A stretch of DNA of 64,000 bases from Escherichia coli (GTDB taxonomy: Bacteria; Pseudomonadota; Gammaproteobacteria; Enterobacterales; Enterobacteriaceae): contig CP089930.1 of NCBI GenBank assembly GCA_021307345.1, positions 3,534,001 through 3,598,000 of the forward strand, given 5' to 3'. Positions 48,844-58,365 of the stretch are shown piece by piece. A model generated the notes under the pieces. It worked only from the letters and a program-made list of their open reading frames with translations, was not told the DNA's origin and ran no database searches. A program made the translations under genes and the position numbers. Numbering within the stretch: position 1 is the first letter of the stretch; every line of letters starts with the position of its first letter.

Positions 48844-50199
48844 ATGTTTTCAGAAGTCATGCGTTATATTCTCGACCTTGGCCCTACGGTCATGTTGCCG
48901 ATTGTCATTATTATTTTTTCAAAAATATTAGGCATGAAAGCAGGCGATTGCTTTAAAGCGGGTCTGCATATCGGGATTGGCTTTGTTGGCATCGGTCTGG
49001 TGATTGGCTTAATGCTGGATTCCATTGGCCCGGCGGCGAAAGCGATGGCGGAAAATTTCGACTTAAATCTGCATGTGGTCGATGTCGGCTGGCCGGGATC
49101 ATCTCCAATGACCTGGGCGTCGCAAATTGCGCTGGTGGCTATTCCGATTGCGATTCTGGTTAACGTGGCAATGCTGCTCACGCGTATGACGCGGGTAGTG
49201 AATGTCGATATCTGGAATATCTGGCATATGACCTTCACCGGCGCGTTGCTGCATCTGGCGACGGGTTCATGGATGATTGGCATCGCGGGTGTGGTGATTC
49301 ACGCAGCGTTTGTTTATAAGCTGGGCGACTGGTTTGCACGCGATACCCGTGATTTCTTTGAGCTGGAAGGCATTGCCATTCCGCACGGCACATCGGCGTA
49401 TATGGGGCCGATTGCGGTGCTGGTCGATGCCATTATCGAAAAAATCCCTGGTATTAACCGGATTAAATTTAGCGCCGACGATATTCAGCGCAAATTTGGC
49501 CCTTTTGGCGAACCGGTCACCGTGGGTTTTGTGATGGGACTGATTATCGGCATTCTTGCCGGTTACGATGTCAAAGGTGTATTGCAACTGGCAGTAAAAA
49601 CGGCAGCGGTGATGCTGCTGATGCCACGGGTGATCAAGCCCATCATGGATGGTTTAACACCCATCGCGAAGCAGGCGCGTAGCCGTTTACAGGCGAAGTT
49701 CGGCGGTCAGGAGTTTTTGATTGGGCTTGATCCGGCGTTGCTGCTGGGGCATACGGCTGTGGTGTCGGCAAGCCTGATTTTTATCCCGCTCACTATATTG
49801 ATTGCCGTTTGTGTGCCGGGTAATCAGGTGCTGCCGTTTGGCGACCTTGCCACCATCGGCTTCTTTGTGGCGATGGCGGTCGCGGTGCATCGTGGAAACC
49901 TGTTCCGCACCCTGATCTCTGGCATCATCATTATGAGCATCACCCTGTGGATTGCGACGCAAACTATTGGCCTGCATACCCAACTGGCTGCCAATGCGGG
50001 CGCGTTAAAAGCCGGAGGCATGGTGGCTTCGATGGATCAGGGCGGCTCACCGATTACCTGGTTACTGATTCAGGTTTTCTCCCCGCAGAATATCCCCGGT
50101 TTCATTATTATCGGCGCTATTTATCTCACCGGTATTTTTATGACCTGGCGTCGGGCGCGCGGTGTTATTAACAAAGATAAAGCTGCTGTCGCACAATAA
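48844..50199 (+). CDS. gatC: Galactitol PTS permease IIC (GatC)
   Basis: A 451-aa inner-membrane permease of the SgaT/GatC group with about ten or more membrane segments. The cytoplasmic LEGIAIPHGTSAYMGPIAVLVD loop probably holds the substrate site. K-12 strains often carry a frameshift or point mutation in gatC; here the frame is open to the normal end. Followed by a hairpin at 50209 before gatD. Confidence 0.94.
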   Translation: MFSEVMRYILDLGPTVMLPIVIIIFSKILGMKAGDCFKAGLHIGIGFVGIGLVIGLMLDSIGPAAKAMAENFDLNLHVVDVGWPGSSPMTWASQIALVAIPIAILVNVAMLLTRMTRVVNVDIWNIWHMTFTGALLHLATGSWMIGIAGVVIHAAFVYKLGDWFARDTRDFFELEGIAIPHGTSAYMGPIAVLVDAIIEKIPGINRIKFSADDIQRKFGPFGEPVTVGFVMGLIIGILAGYDVKGVLQLAVKTAAVMLLMPRVIKPIMDGLTPIAKQARSRLQAKFGGQEFLIGLDPALLLGHTAVVSASLIFIPLTILIAVCVPGNQVLPFGDLATIGFFVAMAVAVHRGNLFRTLISGIIIMSITLWIATQTIGLHTQLAANAGALKAGGMVASMDQGGSPITWLLIQVFSPQNIPGFIIIGAIYLTGIFMTWRRARGVINKDKAAVAQ

Positions 50200-50208
50200 A
50201 TTATACCC

Positions 50209-50229
50209 AAGGGGGAGAATATCCCCCTT
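50209..50229 (+). terminator. Intra-operon hairpin between gatC and gatD
   Basis: AAGGGGGA/TCCCCCTT with a 5-nt loop lies 10 nt after the gatC stop. It is followed by only a few Ts (TATCA), so it could attenuate or stabilise the upstream message. Confidence 0.5.
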
Positions 50230-50247
50230 TATCACCCAGGAGTTTTT

Positions 50248-51288
50248 ATGAAATCAGTTGTTAATGATACTGATGGTATTGTCCGCGTGGAAGAGCACGA
50301 GTTACCCGAAATTCATCATCAGGATGATGTGCGAATTAAAATTGCCAGTTCGGGATTATGTGGTTCCGATTTGCCCCGGATATTTAAAAATGGTGCACAT
50401 TATTACCCCATAACATTAGGGCATGAATTTAGTGGTTTTGTTGATGCTGTGGGGAGTGGGGTAAATGATTTACAACCTGGCGATGCGGTCGCCTGTGTGC
50501 CGTTATTACCCTGTTTTCAATGTCCGGAATGTCTGAAAGGCTTTTATTCCCAGTGTGCGAAATATGATTTTATTGGATCACGGCGCAACGGGGGATTGGC
50601 AGAATATATTGTGGTGAATCGAAAAAATGTCTTCGCACTACCGGAGGAAATGCCGATTCAGGATGGCGCTTTTATTGAACCAATTACCGTCGGCCTGCAC
50701 GCTTTCCATTTGGCGCAAGGCTGTGAAAATAAAAACGTCATTATTATTGGTGCCGGAACTATCGGCCTGCTGGCGATCCAGTGCGGCAGTGCGCTGGGGG
50801 CGAAGAGTGTGACGGCTATCGACATTAGCCCAGAAAAACTGGCACTGGCAAAATCCTTTGGTGCCACGCAAACATTTAACAGCAGTGAAATGAGTGCGCC
50901 ACATATGCAGGCTGTTTTACGCGAACTGCGTTTTAATCAGCTTATCCTTGAGACGGCTGGCGTACCGCAAACTGTCGAACTGGCGGTAGAGATTGCCGGG
51001 CCTCATGCACAACTGGCGCTGGTGGGCACGTTGCATCAGGATCTGCATTTAACGTCGGCGACGTTTGGCAAAATATTGCGTAAAGAGCTGACGGTTATCG
51101 GCAGTTGGATGAACTACTCCAGCCCGTGGCCTGGGCAGGAGTGGGAAACAGCGAGCCGGTTGCTGGCAGAGCGTAAGTTAAGCCTGGAGCCATTAATCGC
51201 TCACCGTGGCGGTTTTGAAAGCTTCGCTCAGGCGGTGCGTGACATCGCTCGCAATACCATGCCGGGTAAGGTGTTACTCATTCCCTGA
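50248..51288 (+). CDS. gatD: Galactitol-1-phosphate 5-dehydrogenase
   Basis: A 346-aa medium-chain dehydrogenase that oxidises galactitol 1-phosphate to tagatose 6-phosphate. Catalytic zinc ligands C38 (GLCGSDLP), H59 and E60 (LGHEF); structural zinc cluster in PCFQCPECLKGFYSQC; cofactor site IIGAGTIGLLAIQ. Preceded by CAGGAG. Last enzyme gene before gatR. Confidence 0.96.
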   Translation: MKSVVNDTDGIVRVEEHELPEIHHQDDVRIKIASSGLCGSDLPRIFKNGAHYYPITLGHEFSGFVDAVGSGVNDLQPGDAVACVPLLPCFQCPECLKGFYSQCAKYDFIGSRRNGGLAEYIVVNRKNVFALPEEMPIQDGAFIEPITVGLHAFHLAQGCENKNVIIIGAGTIGLLAIQCGSALGAKSVTAIDISPEKLALAKSFGATQTFNSSEMSAPHMQAVLRELRFNQLILETAGVPQTVELAVEIAGPHAQLALVGTLHQDLHLTSATFGKILRKELTVIGSWMNYSSPWPGQEWETASRLLAERKLSLEPLIAHRGGFESFAQAVRDIARNTMPGKVLLIP

Positions 51289-51292
51289 AACC

Positions 51293-51317
51293 GTGGGCCA
51301 GCGTGATGCTGGCTCAC
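51293..51317 (+). terminator. Hairpin after gatD
   Basis: GTGGGCCAGC/GCTGGCTCAC forms a 10-bp stem (one G-T pair) with a 5-nt loop, 5 nt past the gatD stop. No T-tract follows, so read-through to gatR is possible. Confidence 0.35.
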
Positions 51318-51387
51318 CGTTGTGAAAAACAGATCATTCACCAATGCCCCCCCTTCGTTTACACTATGCGCAATTGAATATGGGTAA

Positions 51388-52167
51388 ATGACGATGAATT
51401 CATTCGAGCGAAGGAATAAGATCATCCAATTAGTGAATGAACAGGGGACCGTGCTTGTTCAGGATCTGGCGGGAATATTTGCTGCCTCGGAAGCGACAAT
51501 CCGTGCCGATTTGCGCTTTCTCGAACAAAAAGGCGTGGTCACGCGCTTTCATGGTGGTGCGGCGAAAATAATGTCCGGCAATAGCGAAACCGAGACACAG
51601 GAAGTAGGATTTAAAGATCGCTTTCAGCTCGCCAGTGCGCCGAAAAACAGAATTGCACAGGCAGCAGTAAAAATGATCCACGAAGGGATGACCGTTATTC
51701 TCGACAGCGGAAGTACGACAATGCTTATCGCCGAAGGATTAATGACTGCCAAAAATATCACGGTGATTACCAACAGTCTCCCGGCGGCATTTGCCCTTTC
51801 TGAAAATAAAGATATTACGCTGGTGGTTTGTGGTGGCACGGTACGCCATAAAACGCGCTCAATGCATGGTTCCATTGCCGAGCGTTCATTGCAGGATATT
51901 AATGCCGATTTAATGTTTGTCGGCGCTGACGGTATCGATGCGGTAAATGGCATTACCACCTTTAATGAAGGTTATTCGATTAGCGGTGCTATGGTCACCG
52001 CAGCAAATAAAGTGGTTGCGGTACTGGACTCAACGAAATTCAACCGCCGTGGATTTAATCAGGTACTGCCAATCGAAAAAATTGACATTATTATTACTGA
52101 TGATGCCGTGTCAGAGGTGGATAAACTGGCATTGCAGAATACACGGGTGAAATTAATTACGGTGTAG
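51388..52167 (+). CDS. gatR: Galactitol operon repressor GatR (intact)
   Basis: A DeoR-family repressor. The N-terminal helix-turn-helix has IFAASEATIRADLRFLEQKGVV; the C-terminal sugar-phosphate isomerase-like effector domain has LDSGSTTMLIAEGL and FVGADGIDA. ATG at 51388 gives 259 aa; ATG at 51394 gives 257 and has better spacing from GGG, so it may be the true start. In K-12, gatR is split by an IS3 element and the operon is constitutive; here the frame is complete and regulation should be inducible. Confidence 0.94.
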   Translation: MTMNSFERRNKIIQLVNEQGTVLVQDLAGIFAASEATIRADLRFLEQKGVVTRFHGGAAKIMSGNSETETQEVGFKDRFQLASAPKNRIAQAAVKMIHEGMTVILDSGSTTMLIAEGLMTAKNITVITNSLPAAFALSENKDITLVVCGGTVRHKTRSMHGSIAERSLQDINADLMFVGADGIDAVNGITTFNEGYSISGAMVTAANKVVAVLDSTKFNRRGFNQVLPIEKIDIIITDDAVSEVDKLALQNTRVKLITV

Positions 52168-52184
52168 TATTCATCTTTTCAGTT

Positions 52185-52221
52185 TGTAGGCCGGATAAGG
52201 TGTTTACACCGCATCCGGCAT
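52185..52221. repeat. REP element between gatR and yegS
   Basis: A single REP (TGTAGGCCGGATAAGGTGTT, then ACACCGCATCCGGCA) forms an imperfect stem-loop between the convergent gatR and yegS genes. Confidence 0.85.
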
Positions 52222-52256
52222 AACTGATTCTCCTTAATGCAGAGAGAATAATTTGA

Positions 52257-53156
52257 TTAACGCAATAACGGGCAATCTGGTGGTAGCCGGCAACGCAATG
52301 CTGCCGGAAGTATTTCGATATGAAAACGTTGTCCGCTTAACGGTTCGCCATCAAGATTAAAGGTGATTTCATGCGGCGCTTGTATCTCGAACCATGCCGA
52401 AGCGCCATCAATAATATTCGGGTTTTCTTCGTCAGGTTTTAAGGTTGAGAAGAGAGCTGGAAGAATTTCATCGCCGGTGAAAATACGCAGTTGTAACAAA
52501 CCATCATTGATCAGCGCATTTGGGCACAGTTGTTGACCGCCACCGGCTTGACGCCCGTTGCCAATACCAATAACCAGCGCATCGCCTTGCCAGTGAAAAT
52601 TTTCACCACGGATTTCACAGCGATCCGGTTGCAGCGTATCCATGCGCATTAAGCCGTGAATGATGTAAGAGACGCCACCTAGCGCGGCTTTTAATTTCTC
52701 GGGTGTTTCCGTGGTGATGCGCGTACCAAATCCGCCCGTCGCCATGTTGATAAAACAGGTTTGTTTGTTGACCTGTGCCATATCAATCGCAATAGCGTTA
52801 CCAGCAATTGCCAGTTTAAGTGCCTTATCCAGCGCCTCAGGAATACCCACACTGGTGGCAAAATCGTTCGCTGTACCTAGCGGCAATATCCCCAACGCAG
52901 GAATTTCATTGCCCTCACACTGAATCAACGCCGTGGAGACTTCATTAATAGTGCCATCGCCACCGCCGGCAATCACCGTTGCAACGCCAAGCTGGCGGGC
53001 TTCCTCAACAAAACGCGCAGCATCACCTTTCTCCCAGGTAACCCGCACATGGATTGTCATTCCTTCCTCACGCAGCAGCATAATTGCTTCGCGTAATGTT
53101 TCATTGTCAGCACTTTTGCCGTTAAGAATCAGTAAGCTGGCGGGAAAATCTGCCAT
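52257..53156 (-). CDS. yegS: Lipid kinase YegS
   Basis: A 299-aa diacylglycerol-kinase-like enzyme that phosphorylates lipids such as phosphatidylglycerol in vitro. Two-domain fold with the nucleotide-binding [14 protein letters not shown] (about residues 63-76) and [17 protein letters not shown]-terminal residues include [11 protein letters not shown]. Membrane-associated though without transmembrane segments. Next to the CyaR sRNA gene. Confidence 0.95.
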   Translation of the reverse strand: MADFPASLLILNGKSADNETLREAIMLLREEGMTIHVRVTWEKGDAARFVEEARQLGVATVIAGGGDGTINEVSTALIQCEGNEIPALGILPLGTANDFATSVGIPEALDKALKLAIAGNAIAIDMAQVNKQTCFINMATGGFGTRITTETPEKLKAALGGVSYIIHGLMRMDTLQPDRCEIRGENFHWQGDALVIGIGNGRQAGGGQQLCPNALINDGLLQLRIFTGDEILPALFSTLKPDEENPNIIDGASAWFEIQAPHEITFNLDGEPLSGQRFHIEILPAALRCRLPPDCPLLR

Positions 53157-53241
53157 GGTCGTATGCCTTTATGATTGGTCTGTAGATAGTGTAGAGCAGA
53201 AAAGAAAAGGCGGTGTCAGAACAGGATGAAAGTCGTGGTAC

Positions 53242-53329
53242 AAAAAAATAAGCCCGTGTAAGGGAGATTACACAGGCTAAGGAGGTGGTTCCTGGTACAG
53301 CTAGCATTTTATGGGTTATGTTTTTCAGC
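53242..53329 (-). ncRNA. cyaR: CyaR (RyeE) small regulatory RNA
   Basis: The minus strand from 53329 reads GCTGAAAAACATAACCCATA and continues through the conserved ACCTCCTTAGCC (target pairing region) to a GC stem ACACGGGCTTATTTTTTT terminator. It is 88 nt. CyaR is an Hfq-dependent RNA activated by CRP-cAMP that represses ompX, luxS, nadE and others. A TATCAT -10 lies 7 nt before the start and ATCACA of a CRP-type site lies further upstream. Confidence 0.95.
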
Positions 53330-53413
53330 GAAACGGATGATAACCTTAATAAATGCAGCTGTATGTGATCGGTTTCTAAGAATTTTCCATCCGGGAAAAA
53401 TAATCGAAATTAA

Positions 53414-54775
53414 TCACTTACCGTGCGGGTTACGCGTGGTTTCACCAGAGAAATTACGCATCAGCAGTGCGTAATTGAGCTCAAGATCCTGCGGAACCGG
53501 GAGCCACACGGTATAACCATCGCCAGGTGCAACCGGCATCGCTTCACCTTTGGCATTTTCCATATGCTCAAGGGTAAAGTTGATGTTGCCCTGTGGCGTC
53601 ATCAGTTCAAGGCTGTCGCCAACGGAGAACTTATTTTTCACCGCTACCGCCGCGAGATCGCCTTTGCGCTCACCGGTAAACTCCCCAACAAACTGCTGGC
53701 GGTCAGAAACGGAATAACCGTATTCGTAGTTCTGATAATCGTCGTGAGTATGACGACGCAGGAAACCTTCGGTGTAACCACGATGCGCCAGACCTTCCAG
53801 AGTTTCCAGCAGGCTGGTATCGAACGGTTTTCCTGCGGCTGCGTCATCAATCGCTTTACGATAAACCTGCGCGGTGCGTGCGCAATAATAGAAAGATTTG
53901 GTACGGCCTTCGATTTTCAGCGAATGCACGCCCATTTTAGTCAGACGTTCAACGTGGGCGATAGCGCGCAGATCTTTCGAGTTCATGATGTAAGTGCCGT
54001 GTTCATCTTCAAACGCGGTCATATACTCGCCCGGGCGCTGGGCTTCTTCAATCATAAACACTTTGTCAGTTGGCGCGCCGATACCCAGCGTCGGTTCGAC
54101 GTTTTGCACCGGAATCGGCTCGTATTTGTGTACGATGTTGCCGACGTCATCTTCTTTGCCTTCCTGGACGTTGTACTCCCAGCGACAGGCGTTAGTGCAG
54201 GTGCCCTGATTCGGATCGCGCTTGTTGATGTAGCCAGAGAGCAGGCAGCGACCAGAGTAGGCCATGCACAGCGCGCCGTGAACGAAAATTTCGAGTTCCA
54301 TATCCGGCACCTGATTGCGGATCTCTTCGATCTCTTCCAGCGACAGTTCGCGGGAGAGGATCACGCGAGTCAGGCCCATTTGCTGCCAGAATTTTACCGT
54401 CGCCCAGTTTACGGCGTTGGCCTGCACCGAAAGGTGGATCGGCATTTCAGGGAAGTGCTCACGCACCAGCATAATCAGCCCCGGATCGGACATAATCAGC
54501 GCATCCGGCCCCATTTCCACTACCGGTTTCAGGTCACGGATAAAGGTTTTCAGCTTAGCGTTATGCGGCGCAATGTTGACCACGACATAAAACTTTTTCC
54601 CCAGCGCATGGGCTTCATTGATGCCGAGCTGAAGATTTTCGTGGTTGAATTCGTTGTTGCGCACACGCAGGGAATAACGCGGTTGTCCCGCATAAACAGC
54701 ATCTGCGCCATAAGCGAAAGCGTAACGCATATTTTTCAGCGTTCCCGCCGGGGAAAGGAGTTCCGGTTTAAACAT
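53414..54775 (-). CDS. trhP: tRNA hydroxylation protein TrhP (YegQ)
   Basis: A 453-aa U32-family protein of the prephenate-dependent pathway that makes 5-hydroxyuridine at tRNA position 34. The Cys-rich centre (GALCMAYSGRCLLSGYINKR and CTNACRWEY) probably binds Fe-S. The N-terminus has LSPAGTLKNMRYAFAYGADAV. Usually annotated yegQ, a putative protease. The long antisense frame over it is a shadow. Confidence 0.95.
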   Translation of the reverse strand: MFKPELLSPAGTLKNMRYAFAYGADAVYAGQPRYSLRVRNNEFNHENLQLGINEAHALGKKFYVVVNIAPHNAKLKTFIRDLKPVVEMGPDALIMSDPGLIMLVREHFPEMPIHLSVQANAVNWATVKFWQQMGLTRVILSRELSLEEIEEIRNQVPDMELEIFVHGALCMAYSGRCLLSGYINKRDPNQGTCTNACRWEYNVQEGKEDDVGNIVHKYEPIPVQNVEPTLGIGAPTDKVFMIEEAQRPGEYMTAFEDEHGTYIMNSKDLRAIAHVERLTKMGVHSLKIEGRTKSFYYCARTAQVYRKAIDDAAAGKPFDTSLLETLEGLAHRGYTEGFLRRHTHDDYQNYEYGYSVSDRQQFVGEFTGERKGDLAAVAVKNKFSVGDSLELMTPQGNINFTLEHMENAKGEAMPVAPGDGYTVWLPVPQDLELNYALLMRNFSGETTRNPHGK

Positions 54776-54877
54776 AATTCTCTCGTTCTGATGACAGGTC
54801 AGAACCGCTTCACCTGATGAAGCGGTTAGGGGAGTGTCCCCACTTTAAGGGCGGGCATTGTAGCGCAATCGGCGGGT

Positions 54878-55174
54878 TTAGCTCCAGTGTAAATGTCTGG
54901 TAGCATCCTGGTTTTGGTTAAGGATACGAGTGACGATAATTTCCCCTGGTGATTACAGGAAATAAATAACGTGGTGTTCAAAAGGAAGAACAAAAATGCC
55001 TTCGCCTAATTCAGGTCTGGGAGTACCAATATTATTGTTACTCAGAATCTGGAGAACGTCTGAAAGATGTTCAACATATTTGTCGGCTTGTGGTTCGCCG
55101 AAATGGTGATAACTGTAATACCAGATGCCTTCTCAATCCTCGTTGGCTTTTGGCATGAGCTTAATAATACGCAC
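54878..55174 (-). pseudogene. Degraded ParE-type toxin
   Basis: A frame starting with GTG at 55174, overlapping the antitoxin stop region, translates as RIIKLMPKANED, stop, EGIWYYSYHHFGEPQADKY...GTPRPELGEGIFVLPFEHHVIYFL, stop, SPGEIIVTRILNQNQDATRHL. These match the ParE/RelE toxin pattern (IWxY, PxLG, HxIxF/Y, I-L-x-Q-x-D). In-frame stops lie at 55133-55135 (TGA) and 54953-54955 (TAA). The TAATGTG at the start may also reflect a 2-bp insertion. The toxin should be inactive. Confidence 0.75.
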
Positions 55175-55175
55175 A

Positions 55176-55427
55176 TTATTTCCTTATCCCTGCTTTCACC
55201 TTCCGTAAAAACGCATCCTTTTCCCACGGCTGAGCTTCACCACTATTCAACCCTTCTGCAATCATGTCACGTAACGCTTGCAGGCGAGACTCTGCTTGTT
55301 TTTCTCGAAGCAAGCGCAGTGACTCACGGATCACTTCGCTTTGGGTGCGATAGTCGCCGGATTCAATTAAGGACTCGATAAATTCACGCAACTCATCGCC
55401 GAGATCAACTGTCATCGTTCTGGCCAT
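55176..55427 (-). CDS. ParD-type ribbon-helix-helix antitoxin
   Basis: An 83-aa protein beginning MARTMTVDLGDELREFIESL. The short beta strand is followed by helices containing YRTQSEVIRESLRLL, typical of ParD/CC2985 antitoxins, and a C-terminal tail rich in charged residues that would wrap the toxin. It lies immediately upstream of a degraded ParE-like frame. It should still bind DNA and repress its own promoter. The pair sits between yegP and yegQ, where K-12 has no such genes in my recollection. Confidence 0.85.
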   Translation of the reverse strand: MARTMTVDLGDELREFIESLIESGDYRTQSEVIRESLRLLREKQAESRLQALRDMIAEGLNSGEAQPWEKDAFLRKVKAGIRK

Positions 55428-55647
55428 GTTTATGCTCTCTTGTAAGTAAAAATCTTACGTCAGTGTATGTCATAAACCGGATAGCGCCACGAAAAGTATT
55501 AGAAGATATTTTGCTATATGAACATGTTCAGGAGGATAAGGATGGGGAGTGTTAAACAAAGAGAGGAGAATGAGTGCTTGCCTGTGCCTACTATTTTAAT
55601 GGCGCAGATTAATCTTAATCATCAATAAATAAGTGTTTATTAGAAAT

Positions 55648-55677
55648 AAAGCCGGACGCGTTATCCGCGCCCGGCTT
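55648..55677 (-). terminator. Intrinsic terminator of yegP
   Basis: An AGCCGGGCGC/GCGTCCGGCT stem (one G-T pair) with a 7-nt loop is followed on the minus strand by TTATTTC, just after the yegP stop. The gap 55428-55647 shows no ORF. Confidence 0.75.
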
Positions 55678-55682
55678 AACTA

Positions 55683-56015
55683 TTAAGTATTGTCTTTCAC
55701 CTTCTGACTTGCGCCATTGGTTTTTACAGAAGCAATTCCGACTTCGCGTGATTGAGCGGTGGCATACATCTGACTGGAACCGATTATCTGATGATTGCCA
55801 GCTTTCAGATTGAAATAAAATTTGCCGTTGCTCGCTGTTTTTTTCTCATAGCGTTCGTCCTGCGGGCTGTTGCTTTGCACCGAGGCAATGCCCTTTTCCG
55901 CAGCGGCTTTTGAGGTATACAGTTCGCTGGTGAGAATGATCTCGCCATTGCCCGCTTTTAGCACAAACCGGAACTGATTTTCACTGCTCTTATTGAGTTC
56001 AAACCAACCAGCCAT
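55683..56015 (-). CDS. yegP: DUF1508 protein YegP
   Basis: A 110-aa protein made of two DUF1508 repeats. The first is WFELNKSSENQFRFVLKAGNGEIILTSE (described by WFEL...FVLKAGNG) and the second FYFNLKAGNHQIIGSSQ. Each ends with G-I-A-S-V. Small stress-associated protein with no known catalysis. Minus strand between baeR and the ParD/ParE remnant. Confidence 0.92.
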   Translation of the reverse strand: MAGWFELNKSSENQFRFVLKAGNGEIILTSELYTSKAAAEKGIASVQSNSPQDERYEKKTASNGKFYFNLKAGNHQIIGSSQMYATAQSREVGIASVKTNGASQKVKDNT

Positions 56016-56242
56016 AATGACTCCTTGATTGAAATTGCGTATCGAAAACAGTATGTAACGATTTAAGTATGGGTGATATTCAGTTGACTGCCAATCAGGG
56101 GAATACCCTCTAAAGGGTGGGGGAGATTACTGATAAATATGCAGGAATCTGAATGCGGATACGGTGTTATCCCTCTCCTTTCAGAGAGGGGCATGACGGG
56201 TTAATAAACAGGAAATTTTGCCCTCGCCAGGGCAACGATACA

Positions 56243-56965
56243 TTAAACGATACGACAGGCGTCAGCTTCCCAGCGGTAACCGACACCGTAAACGGCACGG
56301 ATAAATGACTGCTCTTCGTCCAGCGACTCCAGTTTACGGCGCAGGTTTTTAATGTGGCTGTCGATGGTGCGGTCGGTTACCACGCGGTAATCGTCATAAA
56401 GATGATTGAGTAATTGCTCGCGGGAGAATACTTTTCCCGGTTCATGGGAGAGGGTTTTCAAAAGACGAAATTCTGCAGGCGTCAGATCAAGCATTTTGCC
56501 ACGCCATGAAGCCTGAAAACGACCTTCGTCGATAATCAACGGGCTTTCGGCATCCTGTTGCTGCAACTCGCGCTGCGGTTTGCAGCGGCGCAAAATGGTC
56601 TTAACACGCGCCACCACTTCCCGTGGGCTGTACGGTTTGCAGATGTAGTCATCGGCGCCAATCTCCAGCCCCAGCAAACGGTCGATTTCTTCGATTTTTG
56701 CCGTCACCATCACGATGGGGACATCGGAAAAACGACGAATTTCCCGGCAAAGTGTCAGACCATCAGTGCCTGGTAGCATCAGATCCAACAGGATCAGATC
56801 CGGTGGGGTCTGCCGCACATACGGCAGTACCTGATCACCGTGACTGATAAGGGTCGGCGCATAGCTCGCAGCACGCAGATAATCAATGAGCAACTGCCCC
56901 AGCTTCGGTTCATCTTCCACGATCAAAATACGCGGTGTGTTTTCGTCGATTGGTAACTCGGTCAT
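56243..56965 (-). CDS. baeR: Response regulator BaeR
   Basis: A 240-aa OmpR-family regulator for envelope stress. Receiver domain with IVEDEP, phospho-acceptor D61 and the KPYSP motif; C-terminal winged-helix domain (about 130-235) with the [10 protein letters not shown] and [22 protein letters not shown] segment. It activates mdtABCD-baeSR, spy and acrD. Its start overlaps baeS by 4 nt. BaeR target site lies upstream of mdtA, outside the window. Confidence 0.97.
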   Translation of the reverse strand: MTELPIDENTPRILIVEDEPKLGQLLIDYLRAASYAPTLISHGDQVLPYVRQTPPDLILLDLMLPGTDGLTLCREIRRFSDVPIVMVTAKIEEIDRLLGLEIGADDYICKPYSPREVVARVKTILRRCKPQRELQQQDAESPLIIDEGRFQASWRGKMLDLTPAEFRLLKTLSHEPGKVFSREQLLNHLYDDYRVVTDRTIDSHIKNLRRKLESLDEEQSFIRAVYGVGYRWEADACRIV

Positions 56966-58365
56966 ACTTCTCTCTGTAAATCCCGTTCCAGCGGTAACTC
57001 TACTGTAATGCTTACCCCGCCAAAAGGCGAATGAGTGGCAACAATGCGACCACTGTGCGCTTCAACAATGTTAAGGCAAATCGCCAGTCCCAGCCCGGAA
57101 CCGCCGCTGGCACGGTTGCGGGAACCTTCGGTGCGGTAAAAACGCTCAAACAATTTTTGCAGTTGTTCGTCGCTGACGCCCGGCGCACTGTCGGCAAAGG
57201 TCAGGCGCACCGTTTTGTCGCGCTGCTCGGCGGAGATTTGCAGGCTGCCGCCGCTGTCGGTGTAACGTAGACTGTTTTCCAGTAAGTTATTGAATAACTG
57301 CATTAAACGGTCGCGATCGCCAAATACGGTAATGCTATCCGGTAGGGAAAATTGCAGCTTCAGGCCACGGCTGGCGAAACGTTCACGAAAAGCGCCGCCT
57401 GCCACTTCCAGCAGCGGGATCAGATCCACAGGCGCTTTTTGATAGGCGAGAGCACCTTCATCTGACATCGACAGTTGATGCAGGTCATCCACCAGTTTGG
57501 TCAGTGTACCGACCTCCGCCTGTAAAGAAGCCACTGTCTCCGGTGTGAACTTACGCACGCCATCCTGAATAGCTTCCAGTTCTCCGCGCAGTACTGCTAA
57601 AGGTGTGCGCAGTTCGTGAGAGATATCAGCCATAAAATCGCGGCGCATCTGTTGGTTTTTCTCCAGCGTGCTGGCGAGCTGGTTGAAGTCTTGTGCCAGT
57701 TTGCCCAGTTCATCTTCACTGGTGGGCGTCACGCGGGTAGTGAAATCGCCTGCCGCCAGTTTGTGCGTGCCATCGACAAGTCGTTTTACCGGTGCCAGCA
57801 AACCGCGCGCCAGCAGAAAAGTGGCGAGTGCCGCGAGTAACGTTGCCAGGGCGACAATCAGCCAGCTGGTTTGCCGTTGTTGTTTATCGAAATTGATATC
57901 AGTATTGCGGGTCAGCCGCTCAACGGGGGAGGCAATCACCGCGCCCACTTCCGCACCGTTGACCAGAATGGGTCGCCGTGTACCGTCAGGTGGAATCGGC
58001 GCTCGCGGACCAACCAGCACTTTGTTGTTTTGATCAACCACCCAGAACTGAGTACGCCAGCCGTGTGGTGGCATACCCGGGCCGGGTTTATCTTCCGAAT
58101 TATCGTGTTCAAATGAACGCAGGATCTGAAAGACAAAGCGATCATTGTTGCGCAGGAAGCGCCAGTTGCCATGCTGCGCATACTGCTCGCCAAGCGCATC
58201 ACTTAACAGTTGTAATCGCTGTTCATTACCATGCTTGATGTAATCAATAAAGCCACGCTCAAAACTGATACGCACCGCCCAGTGCATACTGATCAGCAAG
58301 ACAATGCAGGTGGCGAAAATCGCCAGAAACAGTTTGCCGGTAATACCGGGTCGCCAAAACTTCAT
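56962..58365 (-). CDS. baeS: Sensor histidine kinase BaeS
   Basis: A 467-aa membrane kinase. Two transmembrane segments (about 10-30 and 168-187) enclose the periplasmic sensor; a HAMP domain follows, then the phosphorylated H250 in [11 protein letters not shown], and the ATPase domain with [11 protein letters not shown] and [18 protein letters not shown]. It responds to flavonoids, indole, metals and misfolded envelope proteins. It overlaps mdtD by 4 nt and baeR by 4 nt. Confidence 0.97.
   Translation of the reverse strand: MKFWRPGITGKLFLAIFATCIVLLISMHWAVRISFERGFIDYIKHGNEQRLQLLSDALGEQYAQHGNWRFLRNNDRFVFQILRSFEHDNSEDKPGPGMPPHGWRTQFWVVDQNNKVLVGPRAPIPPDGTRRPILVNGAEVGAVIASPVERLTRNTDINFDKQQRQTSWLIVALATLLAALATFLLARGLLAPVKRLVDGTHKLAAGDFTTRVTPTSEDELGKLAQDFNQLASTLEKNQQMRRDFMADISHELRTPLAVLRGELEAIQDGVRKFTPETVASLQAEVGTLTKLVDDLHQLSMSDEGALAYQKAPVDLIPLLEVAGGAFRERFASRGLKLQFSLPDSITVFGDRDRLMQLFNNLLENSLRYTDSGGSLQISAEQRDKTVRLTFADSAPGVSDEQLQKLFERFYRTEGSRNRASGGSGLGLAICLNIVEAHSGRIVATHSPFGGVSITVELPLERDLQREV

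Noticed and set aside
53423-54817. 464-aa frame antisense to yegQ
   Set aside because: Mirror frame of a real conserved gene; composition is dominated by His/Arg/Phe as expected from reverse-complemented codons.
56161-56200. CCCTCT/AGAGGG hairpin as baeR terminator
   Set aside because: Short stem and no T-tract on the minus strand; left unannotated.
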